The notes under the pieces were generated by a model, which saw nothing but the letters and a program-made list of their open reading frames with translations, searched no databases and was not told where the DNA came from. Shown piece after piece: positions 1-6,501 of a stretch of 9,299 nt of DNA. Where the stretch lies: the NCBI GenBank assembly GCA_023425905.1, contig JAFABT010000220.1, positions 1 through 9,299 on the forward strand. The letters are read 5' to 3'. Every line of letters starts with the position of its first letter. Positions within the stretch are counted from its first letter, which is position 1. A program made the translations under genes and the position numbers. This DNA comes from Actinomycetes bacterium (lineage in GTDB: Bacteria > Actinomycetota > Actinomycetes > Actinomycetales > Cellulomonadaceae).

Positions 1-609
1 GCCACGGCCCCGCTCCCGGCGTCGTGCCGCAGCGAGCTCGACGACCGTGCGCACGGAACCGAGCGCGATCGCGAGGCAGACGGTCGCCATCGCCGCGACG
101 ACCCACTCCGCGGGTGCCCTCCACGCGAGCACGCCGAGCGCGATCCCGCAGAGTCCGACCGTGACGAGCGCGAACCAGTTCCGCAGGAACGGCAGGACGA
201 CCACGAGGCCGACGAGCAGCGCCCACGCGAGCCCGACCCCCCGCCCGACGCTCACCGCCCACGCGCCCACGAGCCCGACGACGGCCGGGCCCGGATAGCC
301 CGCGACGAGCGTGAGCACCATGCCGGGCCCGCGCGGTCGCCCCACGGAGACCGTGAGGCCAGAGGTGTCGCGATGCAGCCTGATCCCGGTGAGCCGACGC
401 CCGGTGAGCACGGCGCACGTCGCGTGCGCAGCCTCGTGGAGCAGCGTGTCGACGTGACGCGTCACCGACCACAGACCAGGGACGAGGACGAGCGCGGCGC
501 CGACCGCGACGACGACGAGCGCGGTCGTCCCGCTGGGCGCGGGGACGACGACGCTCGCCCTCGACCACAGGTCGGCGAGCAGGGAACCGAGGTCAGCGAG
601 AAGATCCAC
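1..609 (-). CDS. M50B-like membrane metalloprotease homologue (3' end beyond window)
   Basis: Partial gene; 203 codons are visible and the frame stays open to the window edge. Residues 58-62 read HEAAH, an HExxH zinc-binding motif, preceded by VDTLLH. A GYPGPAVVGL-type segment follows at about residues 104-113. Several hydrophobic stretches (about 29-47, 97-120, 124-142, 146-160 and 168-180) predict a multi-pass membrane protein. This order matches the peptidase M50B-like family of actinobacteria, whose substrates are largely unknown. The start is chosen as the GTG at 609, because no in-frame ATG exists between it and the lacI stop codon in the same frame at 718-720. No good Shine-Dalgarno sequence is visible, so the start is uncertain. 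It lies 108 nt after lacI on the same strand and may be co-transcribed with it. The second metal ligand, expected near the C-terminus, would lie outside the window, so catalytic competence cannot be judged. Confidence 0.8.
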   Translation of the reverse strand, partial: MDLLADLGSLLADLWSRASVVVPAPSGTTALVVVAVGAALVLVPGLWSVTRHVDTLLHEAAHATCAVLTGRRLTGIRLHRDTSGLTVSVGRPRGPGMVLTLVAGYPGPAVVGLVGAWAVSVGRGVGLAWALLVGLVVVLPFLRNWFALVTVGLCGIALGVLAWRAPAEWVVAAMATVCLAIALGSVRTVVELAAARRRERGRG

Positions 610-717
610 GACGCCATCATCGCCGCATCGAGGCGGCGGGCGCGTGCCGGTGCGCGGGAGCTCTGCGCCCGGAACGGCCGCCGGGGAGCGGCGCGTCGGC
701 CGCAGCGCGAGGCGACC

Positions 718-1788
718 TCAGGCCGAGGCGCGCAGGATGAGCCGCGGTGCGACGAGGTGGTTCGCGACCGTGTCGTCCGGCCCGCCCATCTCGATGAGGT
801 GCCGCACGAGCCCGGCCGCACGCGCGGTGAGCTCGGCGACCGGGTTCGTCACGGTCGACAGCGGCGGACTCGTCGTCTCACCGACGCCCAGGTCGTCGAA
901 GCCGACGACAGCGACGTCATCGGGCACGAGCATGCCCTGCGACGACAGCGTGCTGAGCGCTCCCGCTGCCATGAGGTCGTTCGCGATGAACACGGCGTCG
1001 AGGTCGGGGTGCTCGAGGAGAAGACGCGCCATGGCACGAGCCCCGCCGGCGGTGGTGAAGTCCCCCACGACGACCGCGTCGTCCTTGAGGCCGGACTCGG
1101 ACATGACCTCACGCCAGCCGACGAGCCGGTCGAGCCCTGCGGCCATGTCGTTCGGACCCGCGATCGTCGCGATGCGCCTGCGTCCCTGCGCCACGAGGTG
1201 ACTCGTCGCGAGCCGGGCCCCGGCGACGTTGTCGGCGTCGACGAAGAATGCTCCGTCGACGAGATCGAGGGGACGGCCCACGAAGACGACCGGCAGGCCC
1301 GCCTGGACGAGCTGGAGGTGGAGCGTGTCGTCGCGGTGGTGCGAGGCGATGACGACGCCGTCGACGTGACCGGTCGTGAGGTACTGCGCGGCCCGATCGG
1401 TCCACCGCCCGGGCTTGGCAACGATGACGATGAGCTGCAGCTCGGTGTCCTCGATCGCGTCGGTGAGCCCGGAGACCGTCGCGTTGTAGAACGGGTCAGT
1501 CTGGACCCGGGAGTTCGGCTCGGGGATGACGAGCGCGATCGAGTTGGTGCGCTTGGTCGCGAGCGAGCGCGCGACCTGATTCGGGGTGAAGCCGAGCTCG
1601 AGCACCGCGGCCTCGACCGCAGCCCGAGCCGACGGGCTCACGTGCTGCCCGCCATTGATCGCGCGGGACGCGGTCGCCCGGGAGACGCCGGCGCGGGCCG
1701 CGACCTCGCGGAGCGTCGGTGCCGTGCCCCGGGCACGGCTCGTGGGAGCGAGCGTGTCGACACGCTTGTCGGTCGGAGTCATCGCCAT
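718..1788 (-). CDS. cebR: LacI-family transcriptional repressor, CelR/CebR-like
   Basis: A 356-residue protein of standard LacI-family size. A disordered N-terminal tail precedes the helix-turn-helix (about residues 25-45, TLREVAARAGVSRATASRAI). The hinge helix follows (about 68-81, including ARSLATKRT), then a periplasmic-binding-like effector domain from about residue 84 (IALVIPEP) with family segments VDGVVIAS, VVFVGRP, DAVFIAND and VAVVGFDD. The effector domain resembles actinobacterial CelR/CebR proteins, which are released from DNA by cellobiose or cello-oligosaccharides. This is a judgement by eye. The start is ATG 1788, with a weak AGGCG about 8 nt upstream; ATG 1782, two codons downstream, is an alternative. 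The frame extends upstream to 2055, but that would run into the permease gene. It sits downstream of cebEFG, behind a terminator-like hairpin, so it probably has its own promoter or depends on readthrough. The palindromes ahead of cebE are its best candidate targets. Confidence 0.9.
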   Translation of the reverse strand: MAMTPTDKRVDTLAPTSRARGTAPTLREVAARAGVSRATASRAINGGQHVSPSARAAVEAAVLELGFTPNQVARSLATKRTNSIALVIPEPNSRVQTDPFYNATVSGLTDAIEDTELQLIVIVAKPGRWTDRAAQYLTTGHVDGVVIASHHRDDTLHLQLVQAGLPVVFVGRPLDLVDGAFFVDADNVAGARLATSHLVAQGRRRIATIAGPNDMAAGLDRLVGWREVMSESGLKDDAVVVGDFTTAGGARAMARLLLEHPDLDAVFIANDLMAAGALSTLSSQGMLVPDDVAVVGFDDLGVGETTSPPLSTVTNPVAELTARAAGLVRHLIEMGGPDDTVANHLVAPRLILRASA

Positions 1789-1826
1789 GACGGGTCGCCT
1801 GGCGTCGCACGGGTGAGCAGGCGAGC

Positions 1827-1853
1827 GCCGGAGGTCGACCCGGCACCTCCGGC
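1827..1853 (-). repeat. Inverted repeat in the leader of the lacI gene
   Basis: GCCGGAGGT at 1827-1835 is complementary to ACCTCCGGC at 1845-1853, giving a perfect 9-bp stem around a 9-nt loop, 39-65 nt upstream of the lacI start. It may be part of a composite termination region after cebG, a leader structure of the lacI mRNA or an operator. The spacing does not look like a LacI site. Function is inferred only from position. Confidence 0.45.
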
Positions 1854-1870
1854 CCGCGCAACGGTCCGTC

Positions 1871-1903
1871 CCCGTTCCCTGCGCACGAGGCGCAGGGAAC
1901 GGG
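1871..1903 (-). terminator. Terminator-like hairpin after cebG
   Basis: CCCGTTCCCTGCGC at 1871-1884 pairs perfectly with GCGCAGGGAACGGG at 1890-1903, a 14-bp GC-rich stem with a 5-nt loop. It begins 57 nt downstream of the cebG stop on the transcribed strand. No U-tract follows on the minus strand, which is common for actinobacterial terminators. It separates the transporter operon from the lacI gene. Confidence 0.75.
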
Positions 1904-1960
1904 TCGGGGCGGGTGAGGAGCCGCGCCGGAGGCCGCCGTTGGCCTGCGGAGCGGACACGG

Positions 1961-2875
1961 TCATCCCTTGACCGCGCCGGCCATGATGCCGGAGACGAGC
2001 TGCTTGCCCGCGAGGAAGAACACGACGATGAGCGGCACCGTCGACATGAAGACACCCGCCATGATGAGCGACATGTCCTTGAAGTAGGACGCCTGGAGCA
2101 GCGAGAGCGCCACGGGCAGGGTCGGGTTCGACGAGCCGAGGATGATCATCGGCCAGAAGAACGCCGTCCAGGATCCGACGAACGTGAACAGGGCGAGCAT
2201 CGCAGCCGCGGGACGCGCGGCCGGCAGGCCGACGTGCCAGAAGGTGCGGATCATCGAGCAGCCGTCGATACGTGCCGCCTCGATGAGCTCGTACGGCAGC
2301 GCCTCGGAGAGGTACTGCGTCATCCAGAACACACCGAACGCGGTCACCATGCTCGGCACGATGACGGCGAGCAGGTTGCCCTGCCAGCCGAGCTTTGCCA
2401 TGACGATGAACAGCGGGATGATGCCGAGCTGCGTCGGGACGGCCATCGTCGCGATGACGAAGATGAGCAGCTTGTTCTGGCCGCGGAAGCGCAGCTTGGA
2501 GAACGCGAACCCGGCGAGCGTCGCGAAGAAAACGACGGAGGCCGCGGTGACGAGCGAGATGATGAGCGAGTTGCTGAACGCGTTCCAGAAGTCGACGTTC
2601 GGGTTGACGAGGATCTTGTTGATGTTCTTGAAGAAGTTCTCCTGCGGCAGCAGGGACGGCAGCGGGTTGGCTGCGACCGTCTGGCCGTCGGAGGAGGCCA
2701 GCAGAACCGAGTAGTAGATCGGTGCTGCGGACACGAGGATGATCGCGGCCAGGATCGTGTAGGTGAGCCACCCCGGACGACCGTTCGGGCCTGCGTTCAG
2801 CTTGTTGTTGCGCCGCTGCACGGCACGCGCAGCACCCGCGCCCGCCGTCTGACGGACCATGGGGACGGAGGTCAT
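1961..2875 (-). CDS. cebG: Sugar ABC transporter permease, CebG/MalG type
   Basis: A 304-residue inner-membrane permease of the carbohydrate CUT1 class, usual length for MalG-type subunits. About six membrane segments are visible (about 37-60, 102-125, 135-158, 167-187, 225-247 and 271-290). The EAA loop that contacts the ATPase is at about residues 199-219 (EAARIDGCSMIRTFWHVGLP), with the conserved EAA, D, G and LP. It would form the translocation pore with CebF. Its ATG overlaps the cebF stop codon in an ATGA arrangement at 2875-2872, implying translational coupling and a 1:1 subunit ratio. It is the last gene of the operon; a strong hairpin follows. No ATPase gene adjoins it, so the complex presumably uses a shared ATPase such as MsiK. 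Cellobiose or cello-oligosaccharide specificity is inferred from the CebE-like partner and CelR/CebR-like regulator. Confidence 0.93.
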   Translation of the reverse strand: MTSVPMVRQTAGAGAARAVQRRNNKLNAGPNGRPGWLTYTILAAIILVSAAPIYYSVLLASSDGQTVAANPLPSLLPQENFFKNINKILVNPNVDFWNAFSNSLIISLVTAASVVFFATLAGFAFSKLRFRGQNKLLIFVIATMAVPTQLGIIPLFIVMAKLGWQGNLLAVIVPSMVTAFGVFWMTQYLSEALPYELIEAARIDGCSMIRTFWHVGLPAARPAAAMLALFTFVGSWTAFFWPMIILGSSNPTLPVALSLLQASYFKDMSLIMAGVFMSTVPLIVVFFLAGKQLVSGIMAGAVKG

Positions 2876-3903
2876 CGGGCCACCTTCTTCGTCTTCTTGG
2901 TGCTCGCGATGCTGTTGGAGCTCGCGATGCGCTGCGTGAGGGAGTAGTTGATGAGGCCGATGATGAGGATGATGATGAAGAGGATCCAGGCAACGGCAGA
3001 AGCGCGCCCGAAGCTCTTCTGGTTGCCCCAGCCGAGCTCATACATGTACATCGTGATGGTCATCCACTGACGGTCCGAGCCGCCGAGCCCGACCTGGTCG
3101 TACATCCGCGGCTCGTCGAAGACCTGCAGACCACCGATGGTCGAGGTGATGACGACGAAGATGATCGTCGGGCGGAGCATGGGGATCGTGACGGAGAAGA
3201 ACTGCCGCACGCGGCTCGCGCCGTCGATGACGGCGGCCTCGTAGATGTCGCGCGGCACGGCCTGCATCGCGGCGAGGAAGATGAGGGCGTTGTAGCCCGT
3301 CCACCGGAAGTTCACCATGGTCGCGATCGCGACGTGGCTCGAGAGCGGGTCGGCGTGCCAGCGGACCGGGGTGAGCCCCAGGTCGCTGAGGACCGAGTTC
3401 ACGAGGCCGTACTGGTCGGCGAAGAGCTGCGAGAAGATGAGGGCGACGGCGACGGGGGCGACGACGTACGGCAGCAGGACACCCATGCGCCAGAAGGTCT
3501 TGGCCCGGAGGTTCGCGTCGAGGACCGCGGCGACGAGGATCGCGATGATGACCTGCGGCACGCTCGAGAGCAGGAAGATCGAGAAGGTGTTGCGCAGCGC
3601 GGTGTGGAACTTCGCCTGGCCGAGGACGTCGACGTAGTTCTGGATGCCGACGAAGTCACCCTGGCCGATGATCGTGTGGTACTCGAAGAGCGAGACGTAG
3701 GCCGTGTAGAGCAGCGGGAAGAGCCCGACGATCGCGAACACGATGAAGAACGGCGAGACGTAGAGGTACGGCGAGACGCGGACGTCCCACTTGCCGTAGA
3801 AGCGTCGCGCCTTCTGCCGGAACGTCAGCTCGTCGCCCCGCCGCGGCGGTGAGGCGTGGCCATCCTTGTCCGGTGAGGCGTCGGGAGGGCTCAGCACAGC
3901 CAT
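2872..3903 (-). CDS. cebF: Sugar ABC transporter permease, CebF/MalF type
   Basis: A 343-residue permease. A hydrophilic, proline- and charge-rich cytoplasmic N-terminus (about 1-40) is followed by membrane segments at about 47-70, 106-128, 138-161, 190-214, 245-262 and 302-321. The EAA loop at about residues 222-241 (EAAVIDGASRVRQFFSVTIP) marks it as the partner of the downstream permease. A lysine-rich tail (KKTKK) ends the protein. The start is ATG 3903, preceded by AGGAG with an 8-nt spacer. The open frame continues to 4026, but those extra residues are basic and low-complexity and lie in the intergenic hairpin region, so the longer form is unlikely. It is 180 nt downstream of the binding-protein gene and overlaps cebG by 4 nt. 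Family assignment is firm; the substrate is inferred. Confidence 0.93.
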   Translation of the reverse strand: MAVLSPPDASPDKDGHASPPRRGDELTFRQKARRFYGKWDVRVSPYLYVSPFFIVFAIVGLFPLLYTAYVSLFEYHTIIGQGDFVGIQNYVDVLGQAKFHTALRNTFSIFLLSSVPQVIIAILVAAVLDANLRAKTFWRMGVLLPYVVAPVAVALIFSQLFADQYGLVNSVLSDLGLTPVRWHADPLSSHVAIATMVNFRWTGYNALIFLAAMQAVPRDIYEAAVIDGASRVRQFFSVTIPMLRPTIIFVVITSTIGGLQVFDEPRMYDQVGLGGSDRQWMTITMYMYELGWGNQKSFGRASAVAWILFIIILIIGLINYSLTQRIASSNSIASTKKTKKVAR

Positions 3904-4014
3904 CGGGGGGTCTCCTGCTTCGTTGGTGAGGGAGAGTGGTGGGTTAGTTCTACGGGGGGAGCGAGTGCGTCCCGGGCGGGGGGACGAGGCGCGCGAGGCG
4001 CCGATCGCAGGTGA

Positions 4015-4053
4015 GGGCTGGGTCACCGGGCTTCGTGCCCGATGACCCAGCCC
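4015..4053 (-). terminator. Strong intergenic hairpin between cebE and cebF (attenuator or mRNA stabiliser)
   Basis: GGGCTGGGTCA at 4015-4025 pairs with TGACCCAGCCC at 4043-4053. After a single C/A mismatch, CGGGC at 4027-4031 pairs with GCCCG at 4037-4041 around a 5-nt TTCGT loop. On the mRNA it starts 30 nt after the cebE stop. There is no U-tract. Hairpins after binding-protein genes commonly cause partial termination or protect upstream mRNA, giving excess binding protein over permease. Confidence 0.7.
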
Positions 4054-4083
4054 GTGTCACCCGCGAGGGGTGATCAGTCGAGA

Positions 4084-5430
4084 TCAGCTGAGGCCGAGCT
4101 CGGCGTACTCCGTCTTGGCCTTCTCCCACGAGCTGGCCGCGTCGTCCGTCTTGTCGACGTCAACACGCGTGAGGGCGTTGGAGACGACGTTGTGGACGGC
4201 GAAGTAGTTCTTGCCCTTGTACGGTGTGACCTTGATGGCCGCGGCGCGGTTGGCGAGGATCTCGCCGTAGGGGGCGTCGTTGAAGAACTTGTTCGTCGCG
4301 GACTTGACCTTCGGGTCGTTCTGCGCGTCGATCGCGCTCGGGTACTGGCCCTTGGCCTCGAACGCCTTGACCTGCTGCTCCGGGGCCGTCAGCCACGCGG
4401 CGAGAGCCTTGGCCTCGTCAGCGTTCTTGGACTGCGTCGGGACGGTGAGGTACGAGCCGCCCCAGTTGCCGCCGCCACCGGGGTAGACGTCAGCGAAGTC
4501 CCACGTCTTGCCCTTCGAGTTGCCCTCGACGACACCGAGCATCCAGCCGGGGCAGAGCATCGTGGCAAAGGCGTCCTTCTGGAAGCCGGCCTTCCAGTCG
4601 TCAGACCACTGGCCGAGGTGCGCCGAGAGGTCCTTGTCGACCGAGGCGGAGAGGACGTCGTCGTAGATCTTCTTGACGACGTCGTTCTCGATGCCGAGGA
4701 CGGTGCCGTCCGGGGCCTCGTAGGACTGCTCGACCTGGTTGATCATGCCCTGGTACGTGGCGCCGGCCGAGTCGAACCATGCGGCGTCCGACTTGGCGAC
4801 GAACTTCTCGCCCTCGGCGAAGTACTTGTCCCAGCCACCCTCGAGCAGCGCGGCGACCTCGGTGCGGTCGGTCGGGAGGCCGGCCTCCTTGAAGAGGTCG
4901 GGGCGGTAGCACAGGCCCTGGGGGCCCATGTCCGTGCCGTAGCCGATGAGCTTGCCGTCAGCGGTCTTGGCGCCGTCGTACTTCGCCTGGACCCAGCGGC
5001 CCTCGAGGGCCGGGTCGGTGAGGTCGTTGAACTTGTCGGCGTACTGGAGGAACTCGGCGAGCCAGTCGATCTCCACCGCGACGATGTCCGAGAGGCCCGA
5101 GCCGGCGGCGAGGCCGGTCGTGAGCTTCTCGCGGGCCTCGTCCGCCGTCGCGATCTTGTCGTGCTTGATCGTGACGTGCGGGTTCGCCTTCGTGTACTCG
5201 TCGAAGAGGTTGGTGGTCGCGTTGCCGTCCTCGTCGTAGTTCTCGTAGCCGAACTCGTTGAAGGTCGAGATCGTGAGGGTGACGGGCTCCTTCGGGCCGT
5301 CGGCCGTGGCAGACGCCTTGTCGGACGGCGCCGCGGGCTTCTCCTCCGCGGAGGAGCAACCGGTCGCGACGAGCGCGAGACCGGCGATACCAGCGGTCAG
5401 CGCGTAGACCGACTTCCGGGTTGTGCGCAC
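4084..5430 (-). CDS. cebE: Cellobiose/cello-oligosaccharide-binding lipoprotein, CebE-like
   Basis: A 448-residue family 1 solute-binding lipoprotein. It has a basic N-region (MRTTRK), a hydrophobic core and a lipobox ending at Cys25 (LVATGC). A charged, Ala/Pro-rich linker (about 26-46) leads to the binding domain from about residue 50 (VTLTISTFNEFGYE). Segments typical of CUT1 sugar-binding proteins include DIVAVEIDWLAEF (about 115-127), YGTDMGPQGLCYRPDLFKEAG, FATMLCPGWMLG and a glycine-rich NWGGSYLTVP stretch. It would capture extracellular sugar and deliver it to CebF/CebG. The sequence style fits CebE-type proteins, but related proteins bind xylo- or malto-oligosaccharides, so the exact ligand is uncertain. 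The start is GTG 5430, supported by GAAGGAG at 5443-5437 with a 6-nt spacer. It is the first gene of the operon, downstream of a region dense in LacI-type operators and followed by a stable hairpin. Confidence 0.9.
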   Translation of the reverse strand: MRTTRKSVYALTAGIAGLALVATGCSSAEEKPAAPSDKASATADGPKEPVTLTISTFNEFGYENYDEDGNATTNLFDEYTKANPHVTIKHDKIATADEAREKLTTGLAAGSGLSDIVAVEIDWLAEFLQYADKFNDLTDPALEGRWVQAKYDGAKTADGKLIGYGTDMGPQGLCYRPDLFKEAGLPTDRTEVAALLEGGWDKYFAEGEKFVAKSDAAWFDSAGATYQGMINQVEQSYEAPDGTVLGIENDVVKKIYDDVLSASVDKDLSAHLGQWSDDWKAGFQKDAFATMLCPGWMLGVVEGNSKGKTWDFADVYPGGGGNWGGSYLTVPTQSKNADEAKALAAWLTAPEQQVKAFEAKGQYPSAIDAQNDPKVKSATNKFFNDAPYGEILANRAAAIKVTPYKGKNYFAVHNVVSNALTRVDVDKTDDAASSWEKAKTEYAELGLS

Positions 5431-5436
5431 TTGTGA

Positions 5437-5443
5437 CTCCTTC
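5437..5443 (-). promoter_or_regulatory. Shine-Dalgarno sequence deciding the cebE GTG start
   Basis: GAAGGAG on the minus strand, 6 nt before the GTG at 5430. It is the best Shine-Dalgarno match near the signal peptide and supports a GTG start. Confidence 0.8.
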
Positions 5444-5521
5444 GTCTGTCGAGCGGCGCCTGGCGGCCCGCCCGTCTTGAGTGCCGCTCCGGGGAGTCCC
5501 GGAGGCTGTGGCCTACCTGAG

Positions 5522-5535
5522 TGAGAACGCTTCCA
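5522..5535. promoter_or_regulatory. LacI-type operator candidate A (leader side)
   Basis: TGAGAACGCTTCCA is an imperfect palindrome around a central CG, with 6 of 7 base pairs symmetric. Its reverse complement differs from the CebR/CelR consensus TGGGAGCGCTCCCA, as I recall it, at 3 of 14 positions. It also matches the sites at 5567-5580 and 5793-5806 at 12 of 14 positions. It lies about 90 nt upstream of the cebE start codon. Confidence 0.55.
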
Positions 5536-5566
5536 TCGGAGCAGCTCGACAGCGAGGTGCGCGACG

Positions 5567-5580
5567 TGGAACCGGTCTCA
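5567..5580. promoter_or_regulatory. LacI-type operator candidate B
   Basis: TGGAACCGGTCTCA, with 5 of 7 symmetric base pairs around a central CG. It is the exact reverse complement of the 14-mer at 5793-5806. It lies near the expected transcription start for the TTGACT promoter candidate. Confidence 0.5.
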
Positions 5581-5592
5581 TCCCGTGGCCCA

Positions 5593-5621
5593 AATCAACC
5601 CCTGATGACGACGGAAGTCAA
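5593..5621 (-). promoter_or_regulatory. Candidate promoter of cebEFG
   Basis: On the minus strand a TTGACT (5621-5616, 5 of 6 to TTGACA) is separated by 17 nt from TTGATT (5598-5593, 3 of 6 to TATAAT). Transcription would start near 5586, giving a leader of about 155 nt. An alternative pairs TTGCAC (5673-5668) with CACGAT (5650-5645); that promoter would be covered directly by the two abutting palindromes, which suits repression better. The sequence does not decide between them. Confidence 0.3.
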
Positions 5622-5654
5622 ACCTCTGTCGGATCCGTGATCGGATCGTGACGT

Positions 5655-5668
5655 TGGGAGCGCTCCCG
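5655..5668. promoter_or_regulatory. CelR/CebR-type operator
   Basis: TGGGAGCGCTCCCG has a perfect 12-bp palindromic core and 13 of 14 matches to the known actinobacterial cellobiose-repressor operator TGGGAGCGCTCCCA. It directly abuts the next palindrome. Its likely ligand is the LacI protein encoded at 718-1788. Confidence 0.85.
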
Positions 5669-5682
5669 TGCAAGCGCTTGCA
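5669..5682. promoter_or_regulatory. Second palindromic LacI-type operator abutting the first
   Basis: TGCAAGCGCTTGCA is a perfect 14-bp palindrome with the same central AGCGCT as the CelR-type site but different outer bases. It starts at the base after that site, so the centres are 14 bp apart. It may be a second site for the same repressor or a site for another LacI-family protein. Confidence 0.7.
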
Positions 5683-5792
5683 TCGGACGGTGAGCAGGAT
5701 CGCATCGCGATGTCACGGCGCCCTGACCTGGGCAGATATGCCGCATCCATGGGCGATGAGCAGCCGTCGGGACATCTCGCGGCCACCGTCGC

Positions 5793-5806
5793 TGAGACCG
5801 GTTCCA
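5793..5806. promoter_or_regulatory. LacI-type operator candidate C (distal)
   Basis: TGAGACCGGTTCCA is the exact reverse complement of the 14-mer at 5567-5580, with centres 226 bp apart. It lies about 50 bp past the stop of the FMN reductase gene rather than next to any start, as expected for a distal auxiliary operator. Confidence 0.5.
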
Positions 5807-5858
5807 GCCCCGCTCGCCGGCGCCGTCCGAGACCGTAAAGAGACGTGGGACGAACCCC

Positions 5859-6500
5859 TCAGCGGAGCAGGTCGGCCATGGTCTCCGCGAGCGCAAGGGG
5901 GTCGACACGTTGTCGCTTCGCACGGCTCACCACCAGGTCAGCGAGCTCCTCCGCCGCCCGGTCCACGCGCGCGGCGAGGTCCGACGCCGTCCCGAAGTCC
6001 GCCGTCGCCCCGAACACCGCGGTCGGGACGGTGAGCGCCCCGAGGTAGGCCATGAGCGGCCGGGCGGAGTGCTCGATCGCGAGCGAGTGCCGCGGGGTGC
6101 CGGCCGTGGCGCCGAGGAGCGTCGGGATCCCCCGCAGCGCGCCGTCCTCCGTGAGGTCGAAGAACGTCTTGAACAACCCGGAGTAGGCACCCGAGAACAC
6201 GGGCGTCACCGCAATGAGGCCGTCCGCCTCCGCGACCGCGTCGAGAGCGGCGCGCAGCGCAGGCTCCGCGAATCCCGTGAGGAGCATGTTCGTCATCGCG
6301 TGGGCGTGCTCCCGCACCTCGACGACGACGACGTCAGCCGCGACGCCCTTCGTCTCGAGCGCCGCCGTCGTCGCCACGGCGAGGCGGTCGGCGAGCAGAC
6401 GCGTCGTCGACGGCTCACGGAGCCCGGCGGTGACGACCGCAAGCGTGCGCCGGTCCCCCGAGGCACGTGGGAGGCCGGCGGGCGTGGGGCGCGTCGTCAT
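5859..6500 (-). CDS. NAD(P)H-dependent FMN reductase, CE1759-type partner of LLM monooxygenase
   Basis: A 213-residue flavodoxin-fold reductase. The N-terminal beta strand and phosphate-binding loop are at about residues 20-40 (AVVTAGLREPSTTRLLADRL). A central segment, about 94-116 (GLIAVTPVFSGAYSGLFKTFFD), matches the FMN-binding region of NADPH-dependent FMN reductases, with PTLLGATAGTPRHSL following. It would supply reduced flavin to the adjacent two-component monooxygenase. The start ATG 6500 is 1 nt past the stop of the monooxygenase gene, with GGGGGAGG just upstream inside that gene, so translation is probably coupled. The pairing and order fit the conserved LLM duo named after Corynebacterium efficiens CE1758/CE1759 (established knowledge). 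The physiological substrate of such pairs is not known to me. Confidence 0.9.
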   Translation of the reverse strand: MTTRPTPAGLPRASGDRRTLAVVTAGLREPSTTRLLADRLAVATTAALETKGVAADVVVVEVREHAHAMTNMLLTGFAEPALRAALDAVAEADGLIAVTPVFSGAYSGLFKTFFDLTEDGALRGIPTLLGATAGTPRHSLAIEHSARPLMAYLGALTVPTAVFGATADFGTASDLAARVDRAAEELADLVVSRAKRQRVDPLALAETMADLLR

Positions 6501-6501
6501 C

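Larger units (their letters stand above)
5431..5858 (-). promoter_or_regulatory. Gene-free regulatory region upstream of cebE
   Basis: 428 bp between the FMN reductase stop and the cebE start. It holds at least five 14-bp LacI-like operator candidates (listed separately), a weak promoter candidate and the cebE Shine-Dalgarno sequence. A further 10-bp palindrome, CATCGCGATG, lies at 5703-5712. No convincing terminator for the upstream flavin genes is visible. Short open frames here have no coding character that I can recognise. Confidence 0.8.

Noticed and set aside
676..701. Possible terminator between lacI and the M50-like gene
   Set aside because: Only competing 5-bp stems (GGCCG/CGGCC and CGCCG/CGGCG); too weak in DNA this GC-rich.
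373..1971. Long plus-strand frame of 532 codons
   Set aside because: It is antisense to the lacI gene, which has clear domains; its product is Arg/Asp/Glu-rich low-complexity sequence typical of an antisense frame in high-GC DNA.
1789..2055. Longer N-terminus for the LacI protein
   Set aside because: It would overlap the end of cebG, and the extra residues are Ser/Arg-rich with no helix-turn-helix contribution.
1779..3041. Minus-strand frame of 420 codons across cebG
   Set aside because: Overlaps cebG and the lacI start in a different frame; Arg/Ala-rich with no domain.
3950..3985. G-runs on the plus strand as a possible G-quadruplex
   Set aside because: Only three runs of three or more G, unevenly spaced; expected in DNA of this composition.
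3904..4026. Longer N-terminus for the CebF-type permease
   Set aside because: The added 41 residues are basic and low-complexity, their start lies within the intergenic hairpin, and ATG 3903 has a good AGGAG.
4042..5436. Plus-strand frame of 464 codons opposite cebE
   Set aside because: It mirrors the cebE codons and has a Leu/Val/Arg/Glu-repetitive composition with no recognisable domain.
5618..5923. Minus-strand frame of 101 codons in the region upstream of cebE
   Set aside because: It begins inside the FMN reductase gene, runs through the operator cluster and shows no family features or convincing ribosome binding site.
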